Assembly (NCBI RefSeq): GCF_028285565.1
Contig: NZ_JANQOY010000080.1
Location: 1 to 64,000, forward strand
Direction of reading: 5' to 3'
Source of the DNA: Acaryochloris sp. IP29b_bin.148
Lineage (GTDB): Bacteria > Cyanobacteriota > Cyanobacteriia > Thermosynechococcales > Thermosynechococcaceae
Length of the DNA stretch: 64,000 nucleotides
The notes beneath the pieces were generated by a model that searched no databases, had not been told where the DNA came from, and was given only the letters and a program-made list of their open reading frames with translations. Below are positions 42,935-51,963 of the stretch, one piece after another (within the stretch, counting starts at the first letter, position 1; every line of letters starts with the position of its first letter). The position numbers were made by a program, and so were the translations under genes.

Positions 42935-43657
42935 ATGTCCACTAATCCCCATTCTTGGTTTGCTCCCTCTCACTTCATTATGTTGGCCTTACTGGGCAGC
43001 TTTGGGTTAACCCATAGCGGCTTGGCCTCCCTGCGCATGGCCGCAGAGAAAAAGTTAGGAGCCCGACTCTATCGCGTGATTTTTGCCTTAGCGAGTATCA
43101 CTGCAGCCGTGATTGTAATCGGCTATTTTCTCAAGCATCGTTACGATGGGGTGCTGCTCTGGCAGCTACAGGGCACCCCTGGCTTGAAAAGCTTGGTTTG
43201 GGCTTTGTCAGCAATTTCCTTTATTTTTCTCTATCCCGCTACGTTTAACCTGCTCGAAATTGCGGCGATCCAAAAGCCCCAGGTCCATCTCTACGAAACG
43301 GGCATTATTCGCATCTGTCGCCATCCCCAAATGGTAGGCCAGGTGATTTGGTGCATCGCTCATTTGCTCTGGGTCGGCACCTCCTTTACCCTAGCCACCT
43401 GTTTGGGATTGATTGGCTATCATCTCTTTGGAGTTTGGCATGGCGATCAGCGCTTAGCCAAACGCTATGGAGAGGCCTTTGCCGCGGTCAAGGCCCGCAC
43501 CTCCATCGTTCCGTTTCTGGCCATTGCCCAAGGCAAACAGACCTTCCAGCTTCAAGAGTTTTTAAAGCCTGCCTATGTCGGGGTGGCTGGCTTTGTTTGG
43601 CTATTTTGGATTGCTCATCCCTTAATGATGCGTGCAGCATTCAACGTTCGCTGGTAG
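42935..43657 (+). CDS. NnrU/Z-ISO-family membrane protein
   Basis: A 240-residue membrane protein with about six hydrophobic segments. It belongs to the NnrU family, whose plant and cyanobacterial members include 15-cis-zeta-carotene isomerase (Z-ISO), a haem-dependent step of carotenoid synthesis. HSGLASLR near the N-terminus and ETGIIRICRHPQMVGQVIW are the conserved histidine-containing blocks. Cyanobacteria can also isomerise carotenes with CrtH, so the exact role is uncertain. It starts 12 bases after the YaaW-like gene. Confidence 0.85.
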   Translation: MSTNPHSWFAPSHFIMLALLGSFGLTHSGLASLRMAAEKKLGARLYRVIFALASITAAVIVIGYFLKHRYDGVLLWQLQGTPGLKSLVWALSAISFIFLYPATFNLLEIAAIQKPQVHLYETGIIRICRHPQMVGQVIWCIAHLLWVGTSFTLATCLGLIGYHLFGVWHGDQRLAKRYGEAFAAVKARTSIVPFLAIAQGKQTFQLQEFLKPAYVGVAGFVWLFWIAHPLMMRAAFNVRW

Positions 43658-43692
43658 CATGATCCCAGTCGTTCAAATCATCTTTCTTGAGC

Positions 43693-44043
43693 ATGCTGCC
43701 TGCGACTAATACCCAGACTTTTAATCCAGACGTTTTGCAATCTAAAACGCCCGTTCTAGTTAGTTTTTGGGCACCTTGGTGTGGAGTCTGTCGTTGGGTG
43801 GAGCCGATGCTGATCCAGGTCCAAGCAGATTACGATTCGGCACTCAAAATTGTCACCATCAATGCCGACGAAAATTTTCCTATTGCTAGCCAATATCGAC
43901 TGACGAATATTCCGAGCTTGCTGCTATTCCAGCAGGGCCGTCTAGTTCACCGAATTGACCAATTTTGCGATCGCACCGAGGCATTGAACTTGTTAGAGGC
44001 AGCTTTCAATCAGGTTGTTCCATCGCTATTGCCTGCGGGGTAA
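43693..44043 (+). CDS. Thioredoxin-like protein, WCGVC active site
   Basis: A 116-residue thioredoxin-fold protein. FWAPWCGVCRWVEPM is the active site; the usual Pro between the cysteines is Val, which should change its redox potential. The cis-proline loop is seen as TNIPSLLLF. Cytoplasmic, single domain. The start is the ATG at 43693, with an in-frame TTG two codons earlier as the alternative. It is the last gene before the ndhF promoter region. Confidence 0.9.
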   Translation: MLPATNTQTFNPDVLQSKTPVLVSFWAPWCGVCRWVEPMLIQVQADYDSALKIVTINADENFPIASQYRLTNIPSLLLFQQGRLVHRIDQFCDRTEALNLLEAAFNQVVPSLLPAG

Positions 44044-44173
44044 CCTAACTTTACATCTCTAAGCATTCAGATGTCGAGTTCGTAATAATACCTCAAACAG
44101 TGTTTGGGTATAAGATTCGATTGGTTAATCTTAAGATTTGCGGGTCGAGGAAGGGCCTGATATTGTGTAACAA

Positions 44174-44189
44174 TGTAAATTGTTTTACA
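44174..44189 (+). promoter_or_regulatory. NtcA-like palindrome upstream of ndhF
   Basis: TGTA-AATTGTTT-TACA at 44174-44189 contains GTA-N8-TAC, the NtcA consensus, 38 bases before the ndhF start. No TAN3T -10 box at the canonical 22-base distance is seen, so it could instead act as a repressor site or be chance. Confidence 0.35.
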
Positions 44190-44227
44190 AACTGTAAAGT
44201 TTTTTTGTATCGACAACAGCGTCAACG

Positions 44228-46291
44228 ATGGATTCGTTATATCAATTTGCTTGGCTTATCCCTGTATTGCCACTCGGCGGTGCATTTCTCGTGGGTTTGG
44301 GGTTAATTTCCTATAACAAACAAACCAACGCCCTCCGTCAACTCAATGCGGCCTTTATTGTGTCCTTGATGGGAGCGGCGATGGTCCTCTCCTTCTCCAT
44401 CTTATGGAGTCAGATTCAAGGCCATGACCCTTATCTGATGACCTTTGAATGGGCCTCAGCAGGAGCGTTTCACCTGACGATGGGTTATACCATCGATCAC
44501 TTGACCTCTCTGATGTTAGTGGTGGTAACGACGGTTGCCTTCCTGGTGATGATTTATACCGATGGGTACATGGCTCATGACCCCGGTTATGTAAGGTTTT
44601 ATGCATATTTAAGTCTATTTAGCTTCTCCATGTTGGGGCTCGTGGTTAGCCCAAACTTGGTACAAATTTATATTTTCTGGGAATTGGTAGGGATGTGTTC
44701 CTACCTGCTGGTGGGATTTTGGTATGACCGCAAGCCCGCCGCCAACGCCTGTCAAAAAGCATTTGTAACGAACCGAGTCGGTGACTTTGGGTTACTGCTC
44801 GGCATCTTAGGCCTGTACTGGGCCACCAATAGTTTTGAATTCGACATTATGGGAGAGCGGTTGCAGTCCCTTGTGTCGACCGGTGAACTCAGCGGAGTGG
44901 TGGCTGCCATCTTCGCTATTTTGGTGTTTATGGGACCCATGGCTAAGTCAGCCCAGTTCCCTCTCCATGTGTGGCTACCGGAAGCCATGGAAGGTCCGAC
45001 TCCCATTTCTGCCCTAATTCACGCAGCGACCATGGTTGCCGCTGGTGTTTTCCTCGTGGCTCGGATGTTCCCCGTGTTCTCGGGCATCCCCACTGCCATG
45101 CAATTTATTGCCTGGACGGGCGCGATTACCGCCTTCTTAGGGGCTACGATTGCGGTGACTCAAAACGATATCAAGAAAGGTCTGGCCTACTCCACCATCT
45201 CTCAGTTGGGCTATATGGTGATGGCCATGGGCATCGGGGCCTACTCTGCAGGTCTATTTCACCTGATGACCCATGCCTACTTTAAAGCCATGCTGTTTCT
45301 CGGCTCTGGCTCCGTCATCCACGGCATGGAAGCCGTCGTCGGCCATAATCCTGCGCTGGCTCAAGATATGCGTTTGATGGGGGGCCTGCGCAAGTACATG
45401 CCCTATACCGGCATTACCTTTTTAATCGGTTGCCTAGCCATTTGCGGTATTCCGCCTTTTGCGGGGTTCTGGTCCAAAGACGAGATTCTCAGCTCTGCTT
45501 TTGCAGCCAATCCAGCCTTGTGGTTGGTGGGCTGGCTAACCGCGGGTCTAACCGCCTTCTATATGTTCCGGATGTATTTCTCCACCTTTGAAGGAGACTT
45601 CCGAGGCAATATCAATGCCTTACGTGAACAGATTGATGGCAAATCTCCGGCCCTCAACTTTGGCCCCGGTGCTATGGATCCCCGCGAATTGACTATGGTT
45701 GCCGAGCAAGAGGCTCATCACCATGACGATCACCACCATGCGGATGAACCCCATGAATCTCCAATTACCATGACCCTGCCATTGATGGTGTTGGCATTGC
45801 CCTCCATTGCCATCGGTTTGTTGGGCATGCCCTTTAATAACCGATTTGAAGCCTTTATTTATGCTCCCGGCGAAGCCAACGCGGCCCTAGAAGCAGCGGC
45901 TGAGTTTGAATGGTCCGAGTTTTTGTTGATGGCTGGAAATTCCGTCGGTATTGCTTTAATCGGCATTACTCTGGCCTCGCTGATGTACCGGACTCGGCAA
46001 GTGGATCCGGCTGCGATCGCAAATCGGTTCCCCTCCTTGTATGAGTTCTCCCTCAACAAGTGGTTTATTGATGACCTCTATGAGCGCACCATCATCAAGG
46101 GTTGTCGCCGGATTGCTCGTCAGGTTCTAGAGGTTGACTTCAAAGTTGTGGATGGCATCGTTAACTTCGCTGGGTTCCTCGCCGTATTGACTGGAGAAGG
46201 GCTGAAGTACTTAGAAAGTGGCCGTATCCAGTTCTACCTGTTCATCATCTTTATGGCAGTCTTGGGGATCTCGATTGCCACGGTCATCTAA
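44228..46291 (+). CDS. ndhF: NAD(P)H-quinone oxidoreductase subunit 5 (NdhF)
   Basis: A 687-residue NdhF, a proton-pumping membrane subunit of NDH-1 in the thylakoid membrane, used in respiration and cyclic electron flow. Many hydrophobic helices; IYIFWELVGMCSYLLVGFWY and PLHVWLPEAMEGPTPISALIHAATMVAAG are the antiporter-type signature, with the lysine and glutamate residues of the channel visible. A His-rich loop (HHHDDHHHADEPHE, about residues 496-510) may be a soluble insert. It resembles the NdhF1 (respiratory NDH-1L) form. ndhD follows after 56 bases. Confidence 0.97.
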   Translation: MDSLYQFAWLIPVLPLGGAFLVGLGLISYNKQTNALRQLNAAFIVSLMGAAMVLSFSILWSQIQGHDPYLMTFEWASAGAFHLTMGYTIDHLTSLMLVVVTTVAFLVMIYTDGYMAHDPGYVRFYAYLSLFSFSMLGLVVSPNLVQIYIFWELVGMCSYLLVGFWYDRKPAANACQKAFVTNRVGDFGLLLGILGLYWATNSFEFDIMGERLQSLVSTGELSGVVAAIFAILVFMGPMAKSAQFPLHVWLPEAMEGPTPISALIHAATMVAAGVFLVARMFPVFSGIPTAMQFIAWTGAITAFLGATIAVTQNDIKKGLAYSTISQLGYMVMAMGIGAYSAGLFHLMTHAYFKAMLFLGSGSVIHGMEAVVGHNPALAQDMRLMGGLRKYMPYTGITFLIGCLAICGIPPFAGFWSKDEILSSAFAANPALWLVGWLTAGLTAFYMFRMYFSTFEGDFRGNINALREQIDGKSPALNFGPGAMDPRELTMVAEQEAHHHDDHHHADEPHESPITMTLPLMVLALPSIAIGLLGMPFNNRFEAFIYAPGEANAALEAAAEFEWSEFLLMAGNSVGIALIGITLASLMYRTRQVDPAAIANRFPSLYEFSLNKWFIDDLYERTIIKGCRRIARQVLEVDFKVVDGIVNFAGFLAVLTGEGLKYLESGRIQFYLFIIFMAVLGISIATVI

Positions 46292-46347
46292 CGTCTTTTC
46301 CTGCCTTCCTCGTCGTTGCTCAATCCGTTGAATAGAGATAGCGGTTC

Positions 46348-47952
46348 ATGAATCCAGATACATTTCCTTGGCTGTCAACCCTGATTTTCTTCCCAATTGT
46401 GGCCACCGTCGCCCTGCCCTTTATTCCGGACCCAAAGGGTAAAGGTGATCCCATTCGCTGGTATGCACTGGTGATTGGCCTGATTGATTTTGTGTTATTG
46501 ATCTACGCCTTTTACACCCAGTACGACTTTGCCGAGTCTGGGCTACAAATGGTAGAGCGATATGACTGGCTTCCCCAACTCGGGGTGCAATGGTCTGTGG
46601 GGGCAGACGGCTTATCCATGCCCCTGATCTTGCTTACAGGATTTATCACCTCTTTGGCGATCCTGGCCTCTTGGCCTGTTACCTACAAGCCCAGACTCTT
46701 CTATTTCTTGATTCTGGCGATGTACGGCGGTCAAATTGCGGTGTTTGCCGTCCAAGATTTGCTGGTCTTTTTCTTAGTCTGGGAATTGGAATTAGTGCCG
46801 GTGTATCTGTTGCTCTCCATTTGGGGTGGCTACAAACGGCTTTATGCAGCGACGAAATTTATTCTCTATACCGCCATCAGCTCCCTATTTATTCTGGTGG
46901 CAGCCCTGGCAATGGCCTTCTTTGGCCCCGACCTTACCTTTGACCTGCAGTCGCTAGCAGCAAAAGATTATCCGTTAACCTTCCAGCTGCTGTGTTACAC
47001 AGGCTTTCTGGTGGCCTTCGCGGTTAAGTTGCCCATCGTGCCCCTGCATACCTGGTTACCGGATGCCCACGGCGAAGCTACAGCCCCGGTCCATATGCTG
47101 TTGGCCGGAATTCTATTAAAGATGGGTGGCTATGCCTTAATTCGCATGAATGTGGAACTGCTCCCTGACGCCCATGCCTATTTTGCCCCTGCGCTAATTA
47201 TTCTGGGTGTTGTCAATATTATTTACGCCGCCCTCACCTCCTTTGCCCAGCGCAATCTCAAACGCAAAATTGCCTATTCATCTATTTCCCATATGGGATT
47301 TGTCCTAATCGGAATTGCTTCCTTTACGGATTTAGGAATGAGCGGTGCCGTTTTGCAGATGGTCTCTCATGGCCTGATTGGTGCCAGTCTCTTCTTCTTA
47401 GTGGGAGCCACCTACGATCGCACCCACACTTTGATTCTGGAAGAGATGGGAGGCGTAGCCCAGAGCATGCCTAAAATCTTTGCCATGTTCACCACCTGTT
47501 CGATGGCGTCTTTAGCTCTACCTGGGATGAGCGGTTTTGTCGCTGAGCTAATGGTGTTTGTGGGACTAGCCACCAGCGATGCCTATAGCCTCACCTTCCG
47601 CGTACCGGTGGTAATTTTGGCAGGCATTGGCGTGATTCTGACGCCGATTTATCTGCTATCCATGCTGCGGGAAATCTTCTATGGACCTGAGAACAAAGAA
47701 CTCACGTCCCACGAGAAACTAGTCGATGCCGAACCTCGGGAGATCTTCGTGATTGCCTGTTTGCTGGTTCCTATTATTGGTATTGGTCTCTATCCCAAAA
47801 TCATTACTCAGATTTACGATGCCAAGACGACTCAGTTGGTCGCCTATATTCGTCCCTCTGTGCCTTCTATCGCCATGCGAGAAGCCGCAACAGTCGCCTC
47901 TGTCTCCGATGTTGAGCTAGACAGTCCTTACCAAGCTCCTGCAATCAAGTAG
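46348..47952 (+). CDS. ndhD: NAD(P)H-quinone oxidoreductase subunit 4 (NdhD)
   Basis: A 534-residue NdhD, another antiporter-like membrane subunit of NDH-1. [20 protein letters not shown] and [37 protein letters not shown] are the Nqo13-type signatures, and [12 protein letters not shown] the later loop. The order ndhF-ndhD on one transcript matches the NDH-1L (D1/F1) arrangement more than the CO2-uptake operons, which carry cupA/cupB; no such gene is here. A strong terminator follows 35 bases after the stop. Confidence 0.96.
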   Translation: MNPDTFPWLSTLIFFPIVATVALPFIPDPKGKGDPIRWYALVIGLIDFVLLIYAFYTQYDFAESGLQMVERYDWLPQLGVQWSVGADGLSMPLILLTGFITSLAILASWPVTYKPRLFYFLILAMYGGQIAVFAVQDLLVFFLVWELELVPVYLLLSIWGGYKRLYAATKFILYTAISSLFILVAALAMAFFGPDLTFDLQSLAAKDYPLTFQLLCYTGFLVAFAVKLPIVPLHTWLPDAHGEATAPVHMLLAGILLKMGGYALIRMNVELLPDAHAYFAPALIILGVVNIIYAALTSFAQRNLKRKIAYSSISHMGFVLIGIASFTDLGMSGAVLQMVSHGLIGASLFFLVGATYDRTHTLILEEMGGVAQSMPKIFAMFTTCSMASLALPGMSGFVAELMVFVGLATSDAYSLTFRVPVVILAGIGVILTPIYLLSMLREIFYGPENKELTSHEKLVDAEPREIFVIACLLVPIIGIGLYPKIITQIYDAKTTQLVAYIRPSVPSIAMREAATVASVSDVELDSPYQAPAIK

Positions 47953-47987
47953 GTCATACCTCCATCGAATTGAATAGGTAACAGAAT

Positions 47988-48025
47988 CCCCACGCTGAAA
48001 CTCTCTGCGTGGGGTTGGTCTTTTT
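47988..48025 (+). terminator. Rho-independent terminator of ndhF-ndhD
   Basis: CCCCACGC (47988-47995) pairs with GCGTGGGG (48007-48014), an 8-base G/C-rich stem with an 11-base loop, followed by TTGGTCTTTTTG. Confidence 0.9.
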
Positions 48026-48511
48026 GTAGTTCTGAATCTATCCCCAAGTCTGCGAAATTTTGGACTTTTGCTAACAAGAGCAGCCCAGACAATAAGCTCT
48101 ATTCATAACATGCTGATACATAAACTAAAGTAAGGGTTTCGAACAGTACAGAATAATTTGCGAACCATCGATAAATATTGCGAGTCAACTTCAGCGATAT
48201 CTAAATAATCAGCTCATTTATACTACTGATATCCCAAAAGAATCTTAAGATCTGCGATTTATAAAAACCTCAGAATTCAAGATTGATAGAAAGTTAAACA
48301 AAAAGAGCTTTATTGAATTACGTAATTCTACTGCACTCTTTAGTTTTCTAAATCAGCTATAAAAGGTATAGATATGGCTTCTCAGAAATAATAAAGCAAG
48401 AACTTAGCCTGCTTGATCACTGATTTTGCTGAGTTTTTACACAAATCAAATAATTGATATCGTGATATTCGCATAATCTGATTATTCACAAAAAATCAGG
48501 TGCGACCCATA

Positions 48512-48556
48512 TTAATAAATCAACAGACTTTCGCAGTGATTTATTAACAGATTTTT
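48512..48556 (+). promoter_or_regulatory. AT-rich 11-base hairpin with T-run before the CAP gene
   Basis: TTAATAAATCA (48512-48522) and TGATTTATTAA (48537-48547) form a perfect 11-base stem with a 14-base loop, followed by CAG-ATTTTTT. It lies 75-120 bases upstream of the CAP-protein start and could act as an attenuator, leader structure or operator. Confidence 0.5.
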
Positions 48557-48630
48557 TCGTGCAACGGTTTTCAGCTACTAATCGGTGTGGCGGGCCAACC
48601 GTTGTTTAAAAGTGTGTTCCCTCTTCCTTT

Positions 48631-49305
48631 ATGTCTTACAAACAGTACTCTATACCACTCATTGTCTTCAGTATTATGAGTGTGGGGGTAGTCTCTTCTA
48701 CCGTCTCCTTAGCTCATAGTGAACCTTCAGCTCATCCACAAGCAACATCCGAATCTCAGCAAACAGCCTCCAAGACCTCTTTCCGTCCTGCTTGGTCACA
48801 AGAAATGTTGCAGGCCCACAATCAATGGCGACAGCGAACAGGCATTCCTCCTCTAACGTGGTCAGATAAATTGGCAAACCATGCCCAAGCCTGGGCCAAC
48901 CATTTAGCCCATGACAATTTTAAGCTCTACCACCGTCCCAATAATCCTTATGGTGAGAACTTAACCTGGGCTGCTCACCAACAATTGTCTCCCACACAAG
49001 TCGTCAATATGTGGGGAGATGAAGTCCAGCATTATAATTACGACACCAATCAATGCTCAGCAGTCTGCGGTCATTACACTCAGCTCGTTTGGCAAAACAC
49101 CACTGAAGTGGGTTGCGCCAACGTCCGGTCAGGTCATCAAGAAATTTGGGTATGCAACTATAATCCCCCCGGCAATTATCGTGGCCAAAAGCCTTATCAA
49201 GCGGTGTTCAAGTCTGATCATTCTTCAAAGCAGGCACAAAATACGGTCCAACCCGTTTTACCCACTCAACCCAGCAGAGGACTGTTGCCGCAGCATCCTC
49301 TTTAA
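48631..49305 (+). CDS. CAP/SCP-domain secreted protein
   Basis: A 224-residue protein with a signal peptide (hydrophobic residues 8-27) and one CAP (SCP/PR-1-like) domain. HNQWRQRTGIPPLTWSDKLANHAQAWANHLA opens the domain, and the pathogenesis-related signature GHYTQLVWQNTTEVGCA is intact, with the zinc-ligand histidines (His in ...LYHRP and GHYTQ). The C-terminal tail is disordered. Bacterial CAP proteins are periplasmic or secreted and of unclear function (some are proposed to bind lipids). It is convergent with the phosphodiester glycosidase gene. Confidence 0.92.
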   Translation: MSYKQYSIPLIVFSIMSVGVVSSTVSLAHSEPSAHPQATSESQQTASKTSFRPAWSQEMLQAHNQWRQRTGIPPLTWSDKLANHAQAWANHLAHDNFKLYHRPNNPYGENLTWAAHQQLSPTQVVNMWGDEVQHYNYDTNQCSAVCGHYTQLVWQNTTEVGCANVRSGHQEIWVCNYNPPGNYRGQKPYQAVFKSDHSSKQAQNTVQPVLPTQPSRGLLPQHPL

Positions 49306-49365
49306 CGACGATTTCAGGGTATTTCACGGTTAATTCAACGCTTATAGTGCGCTTGTCTGAGGACC

Positions 49366-50244
49366 TTACTCTACGGCGTGGGCATAGATACCTAAATGAG
49401 TAGCAACCGGTCGTTCCTTCATCGGCCATTTACCATGAATCGGTGCATTTAAAAGGCTTGCCCCTGATACTGTAGAAGCCACCAGGGTGGCAGAACCCCC
49501 TCCATCAAGGTTGAGTGCAACCTCTGCTCCAAGCTGTTGAACCAATTGCTCAATCTCAGCTAAAGTCGCCCCTTCGCTATAAGTGGGCTGCTTGCCATCA
49601 ACCAAGATCAGCCAGAGTGTTTGTCCAGCCTGGTCTAATGCCGCTACTGAACGAGCATAGGGTTTATCTTTCTCCAACTGTAGTGGTTTATGGGGGTCCA
49701 GAATATGACTCCCAGCAACAGCATTGAGGGTGTTAGGTGGACACTGGCCTCCTTCTATAATCTGGGCACGTTGATTGACGTCAAAACAAAGGACAGGCCA
49801 TTGGGCCTGGCTGGGAGAATATTCTTGTCCTCCAGCCACAGACTGCCCCAAAACATTGACACGGTCCCCTGTTCGAGGAGCAAAATCCCAAGGGGTGTTT
49901 TCGTAAAAACGATAGAAATAGCCAGCATTCACCGCCAATTGCAGCTGATGCTTCGTCAAAAAGCTTGATGTTTGATCGGCATGAAATTCGTTCTGATCAT
50001 CCGCAAGCTGCCCTGGCGTTGTCATCACTCTAATTCCCGGATGAGTCAGATCAATCTGGGCAATATGAGCGATATAAGGCCGAGGATGATGAAACACTTG
50101 TCGGCGATAGGTAATCCCTGCAAACAATTGCTTCGTCTGAGGGGTCTGGAATGGACGCTGCCATTGCGATTTGCCATAACAGAATAAAGGAGCCAATAAA
50201 CTAACACTGATAGCTGCCCATCCTAAAAGTTTTAGACGTCGCAT
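49366..50244 (-). CDS. Phosphodiester glycosidase (NAGPA-like)
   Basis: A 292-residue exported protein of the NAGPA/phosphodiester glycosidase family. An N-terminal hydrophobic segment (residues 8-22) is a signal anchor or peptide. VNAGYFYRF, the central IDLTHPGIRVMTTPG strand and LNLDGGGSATLV near the C-terminus are the family blocks; the last is the catalytic loop. Vertebrate NAGPA removes GlcNAc from mannose-6-phosphate; bacterial members act on cell-wall or exopolysaccharide phosphodiesters. Its start codon overlaps that of the pentapeptide-repeat gene head to head. Confidence 0.88.
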   Translation of the reverse strand: MRRLKLLGWAAISVSLLAPLFCYGKSQWQRPFQTPQTKQLFAGITYRRQVFHHPRPYIAHIAQIDLTHPGIRVMTTPGQLADDQNEFHADQTSSFLTKHQLQLAVNAGYFYRFYENTPWDFAPRTGDRVNVLGQSVAGGQEYSPSQAQWPVLCFDVNQRAQIIEGGQCPPNTLNAVAGSHILDPHKPLQLEKDKPYARSVAALDQAGQTLWLILVDGKQPTYSEGATLAEIEQLVQQLGAEVALNLDGGGSATLVASTVSGASLLNAPIHGKWPMKERPVATHLGIYAHAVE

Positions 50245-51049
50245 GGTTAAAGTGCAAAAATTTTCGAATCGGAACTTACGAAATCATTCATTTCGGGGCC
50301 AGAATCTGCAGCGGGCTAATTTTAGCGGGTCTGACCTACGGGGTTGCAATTTTGATTTAGCTCAATTGCAAGGAGCAACATTTGATCACGCTAGAGTGGG
50401 CTATGGTCCTGAATCTATCATAATTGGGCTGTTAGCCATTGCGACGTTCGGGGGGCTGGCCTTCTATGCCATCAGTCGGATGGTGTTTGGCGGGCTGGGA
50501 CTCGCAGCAGAATCACCCACCTATCCTTACCTCATCACTTTACTGGGCTTTCTCGTCAGTGCGGGGGGCTGCTGTGCTTTTTCTCTGTGCAGGCGATGGT
50601 TACGGCTCATTGCCGCTCTGACTACAGGGGCATTATTAGGATTGTTTTATGGTGGAGTTATCCAACAGAATGATCCGCAAGCTGCTATCATCACTGCCAC
50701 CATAGTTGGCGTCTTAACCGCAATCGTCAGTTACACGGTCCGATCTCGCCTAGTTCCCCTGGCTATCTTCAGTATCGGGTCCTGTGCAGCCTACGGATTT
50801 TGCTTTTTTTGTGGCACGAGAGCCAGTAGTCTTTTTAATGTCCAAAAACTTGTTGCTGGAGGTGGTTGGAGTTTGCTGTGTTTAATTTTTTGGGGACTAA
50901 CCCTCAAAATTTTGGCGAATATCTTGACCGAACTCCAGGACTTCGCCCACACTTCATGGCGGGGTGCAGATTTATCCGATGCGAGCTTTGATGGTATTCA
51001 AATAGACGTAAACACAAGGACTCGCTATGGATTACCCAGCGATATCTAA
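50243..51049 (+). CDS. Pentapeptide-repeat membrane protein
   Basis: A 268-residue protein. Residues 9-50 are pentapeptide repeats (NHSFRGQNLQRANFSGSDLR), forming a right-handed beta helix; the middle has several hydrophobic helices, and a short second repeat patch lies at DFAHTSWRGADLSDASFDG. Pentapeptide proteins are abundant in cyanobacteria and mostly of unknown function; this layout, repeats on both sides of a membrane domain, is common among them. The ATG at 50243 overlaps the start codon of the glycosidase gene; a GTG at 50252 is an alternative start that would remove the overlap. Confidence 0.85.
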   Translation: MVKVQKFSNRNLRNHSFRGQNLQRANFSGSDLRGCNFDLAQLQGATFDHARVGYGPESIIIGLLAIATFGGLAFYAISRMVFGGLGLAAESPTYPYLITLLGFLVSAGGCCAFSLCRRWLRLIAALTTGALLGLFYGGVIQQNDPQAAIITATIVGVLTAIVSYTVRSRLVPLAIFSIGSCAAYGFCFFCGTRASSLFNVQKLVAGGGWSLLCLIFWGLTLKILANILTELQDFAHTSWRGADLSDASFDGIQIDVNTRTRYGLPSDI

Positions 51050-51184
51050 TTCATCATGAACCAAGACGCTTCCCAGGCCATATCATCGGGATAATAGACA
51101 AGCCAACAATGTCATTATTTACGAAGAATAATAGACGGTGCCTATCTTAATATTTGAGTCTTTTTTGTGATATGAGCTTTTGGT

Positions 51185-51940
51185 ATGCCGATTAGTAAGC
51201 CTTACTTTCAAATACCGATTGTGGAATCAGGAGAAACGCTCTTACCGATTCCTCAAGATCTGTTTGCCTTTGAGACACCACACCCTTACGAAGTGTTAGG
51301 CGCGCCTTACGAACAGGCATCTCCCTACTTCTTACGGGAAGGCGTACTAGATGCCCTCAAAACAGCCCAAAGCCATCTACAGCAGCAGCAGCCTCACTGG
51401 CAAATCATGATCTTTGATGCCTATCGACCGATCGCAGTGCAGGCGTTTATGGTGAATTTTACCTATGCTCAAGTTTTGCAAGAGAAAGGCTGGCAAAACG
51501 AGGGTCTATCTCCGACGCAGAAAGAGGAGGCTTGGCAAGCAGTGTATGAGCTGTGGGCACCGCCCAACCAAGATCCCCAAATGCCACCCCCTCACAGTAC
51601 AGGGGCTGCGGTAGACATTACGCTCTTTGATACACAGACAGAAGAACCGATATTTATGGGGTCAGAGATTGATGAATTGTCGGCGCGATCGCATCCCCAC
51701 TATTTTGCCGATCTCGCCAATCATCCCCAAACCCCACCTGCCGAAAAACAGCTTGCTCAACGCGCCGATCAAAATCGCAGCATTTTATATCAGGCCATGC
51801 GACAGGCAGGCTTTCAACGCCATCAACAAGAATGGTGGCACTTTTGCTTAGGCGATCAAATGTGGGCTTGGCTCACTCAACAAGAACAGCCCCAATCGAC
51901 CTACAAGGCTCGTTACGGACGCATCGAGCCTGCTTCTTAG
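51185..51940 (+). CDS. D-Ala-D-Ala dipeptidase, VanX-like (M15D)
   Basis: A 251-residue zinc peptidase of the M15D (VanX/DdpX) family, which splits D-Ala-D-Ala. Metal ligands are visible: PPHSTGAAVDITLFD (His, Asp) and EWWHF (Glu, His); the arginine/tyrosine in FDAYRPIAVQ is the substrate-binding block. No signal peptide, so cytoplasmic. Cyanobacteria use such enzymes for murein recycling rather than resistance; no vanH/vanA genes are near. It is convergent with the UDP-glucose dehydrogenase gene. Confidence 0.93.
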   Translation: MPISKPYFQIPIVESGETLLPIPQDLFAFETPHPYEVLGAPYEQASPYFLREGVLDALKTAQSHLQQQQPHWQIMIFDAYRPIAVQAFMVNFTYAQVLQEKGWQNEGLSPTQKEEAWQAVYELWAPPNQDPQMPPPHSTGAAVDITLFDTQTEEPIFMGSEIDELSARSHPHYFADLANHPQTPPAEKQLAQRADQNRSILYQAMRQAGFQRHQQEWWHFCLGDQMWAWLTQQEQPQSTYKARYGRIEPAS

Positions 51941-51963
51941 ACCCGATGCGATTGCTTTCAAGG

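Larger units (their letters stand above)
47953..48630. other. Intergenic region between ndhD and the CAP-protein gene
   Basis: About 680 AT-rich bases with the ndhD terminator at one end and the hairpin at 48512-48547 at the other. No reading frame with family features was seen between them. Confidence 0.6.

Noticed and set aside
46337-46350. AGCGGTTC next to the ndhD start as a copy of the 18466 element end
   Set aside because: Only the short core matches and no inverted partner is nearby; chance is sufficient.
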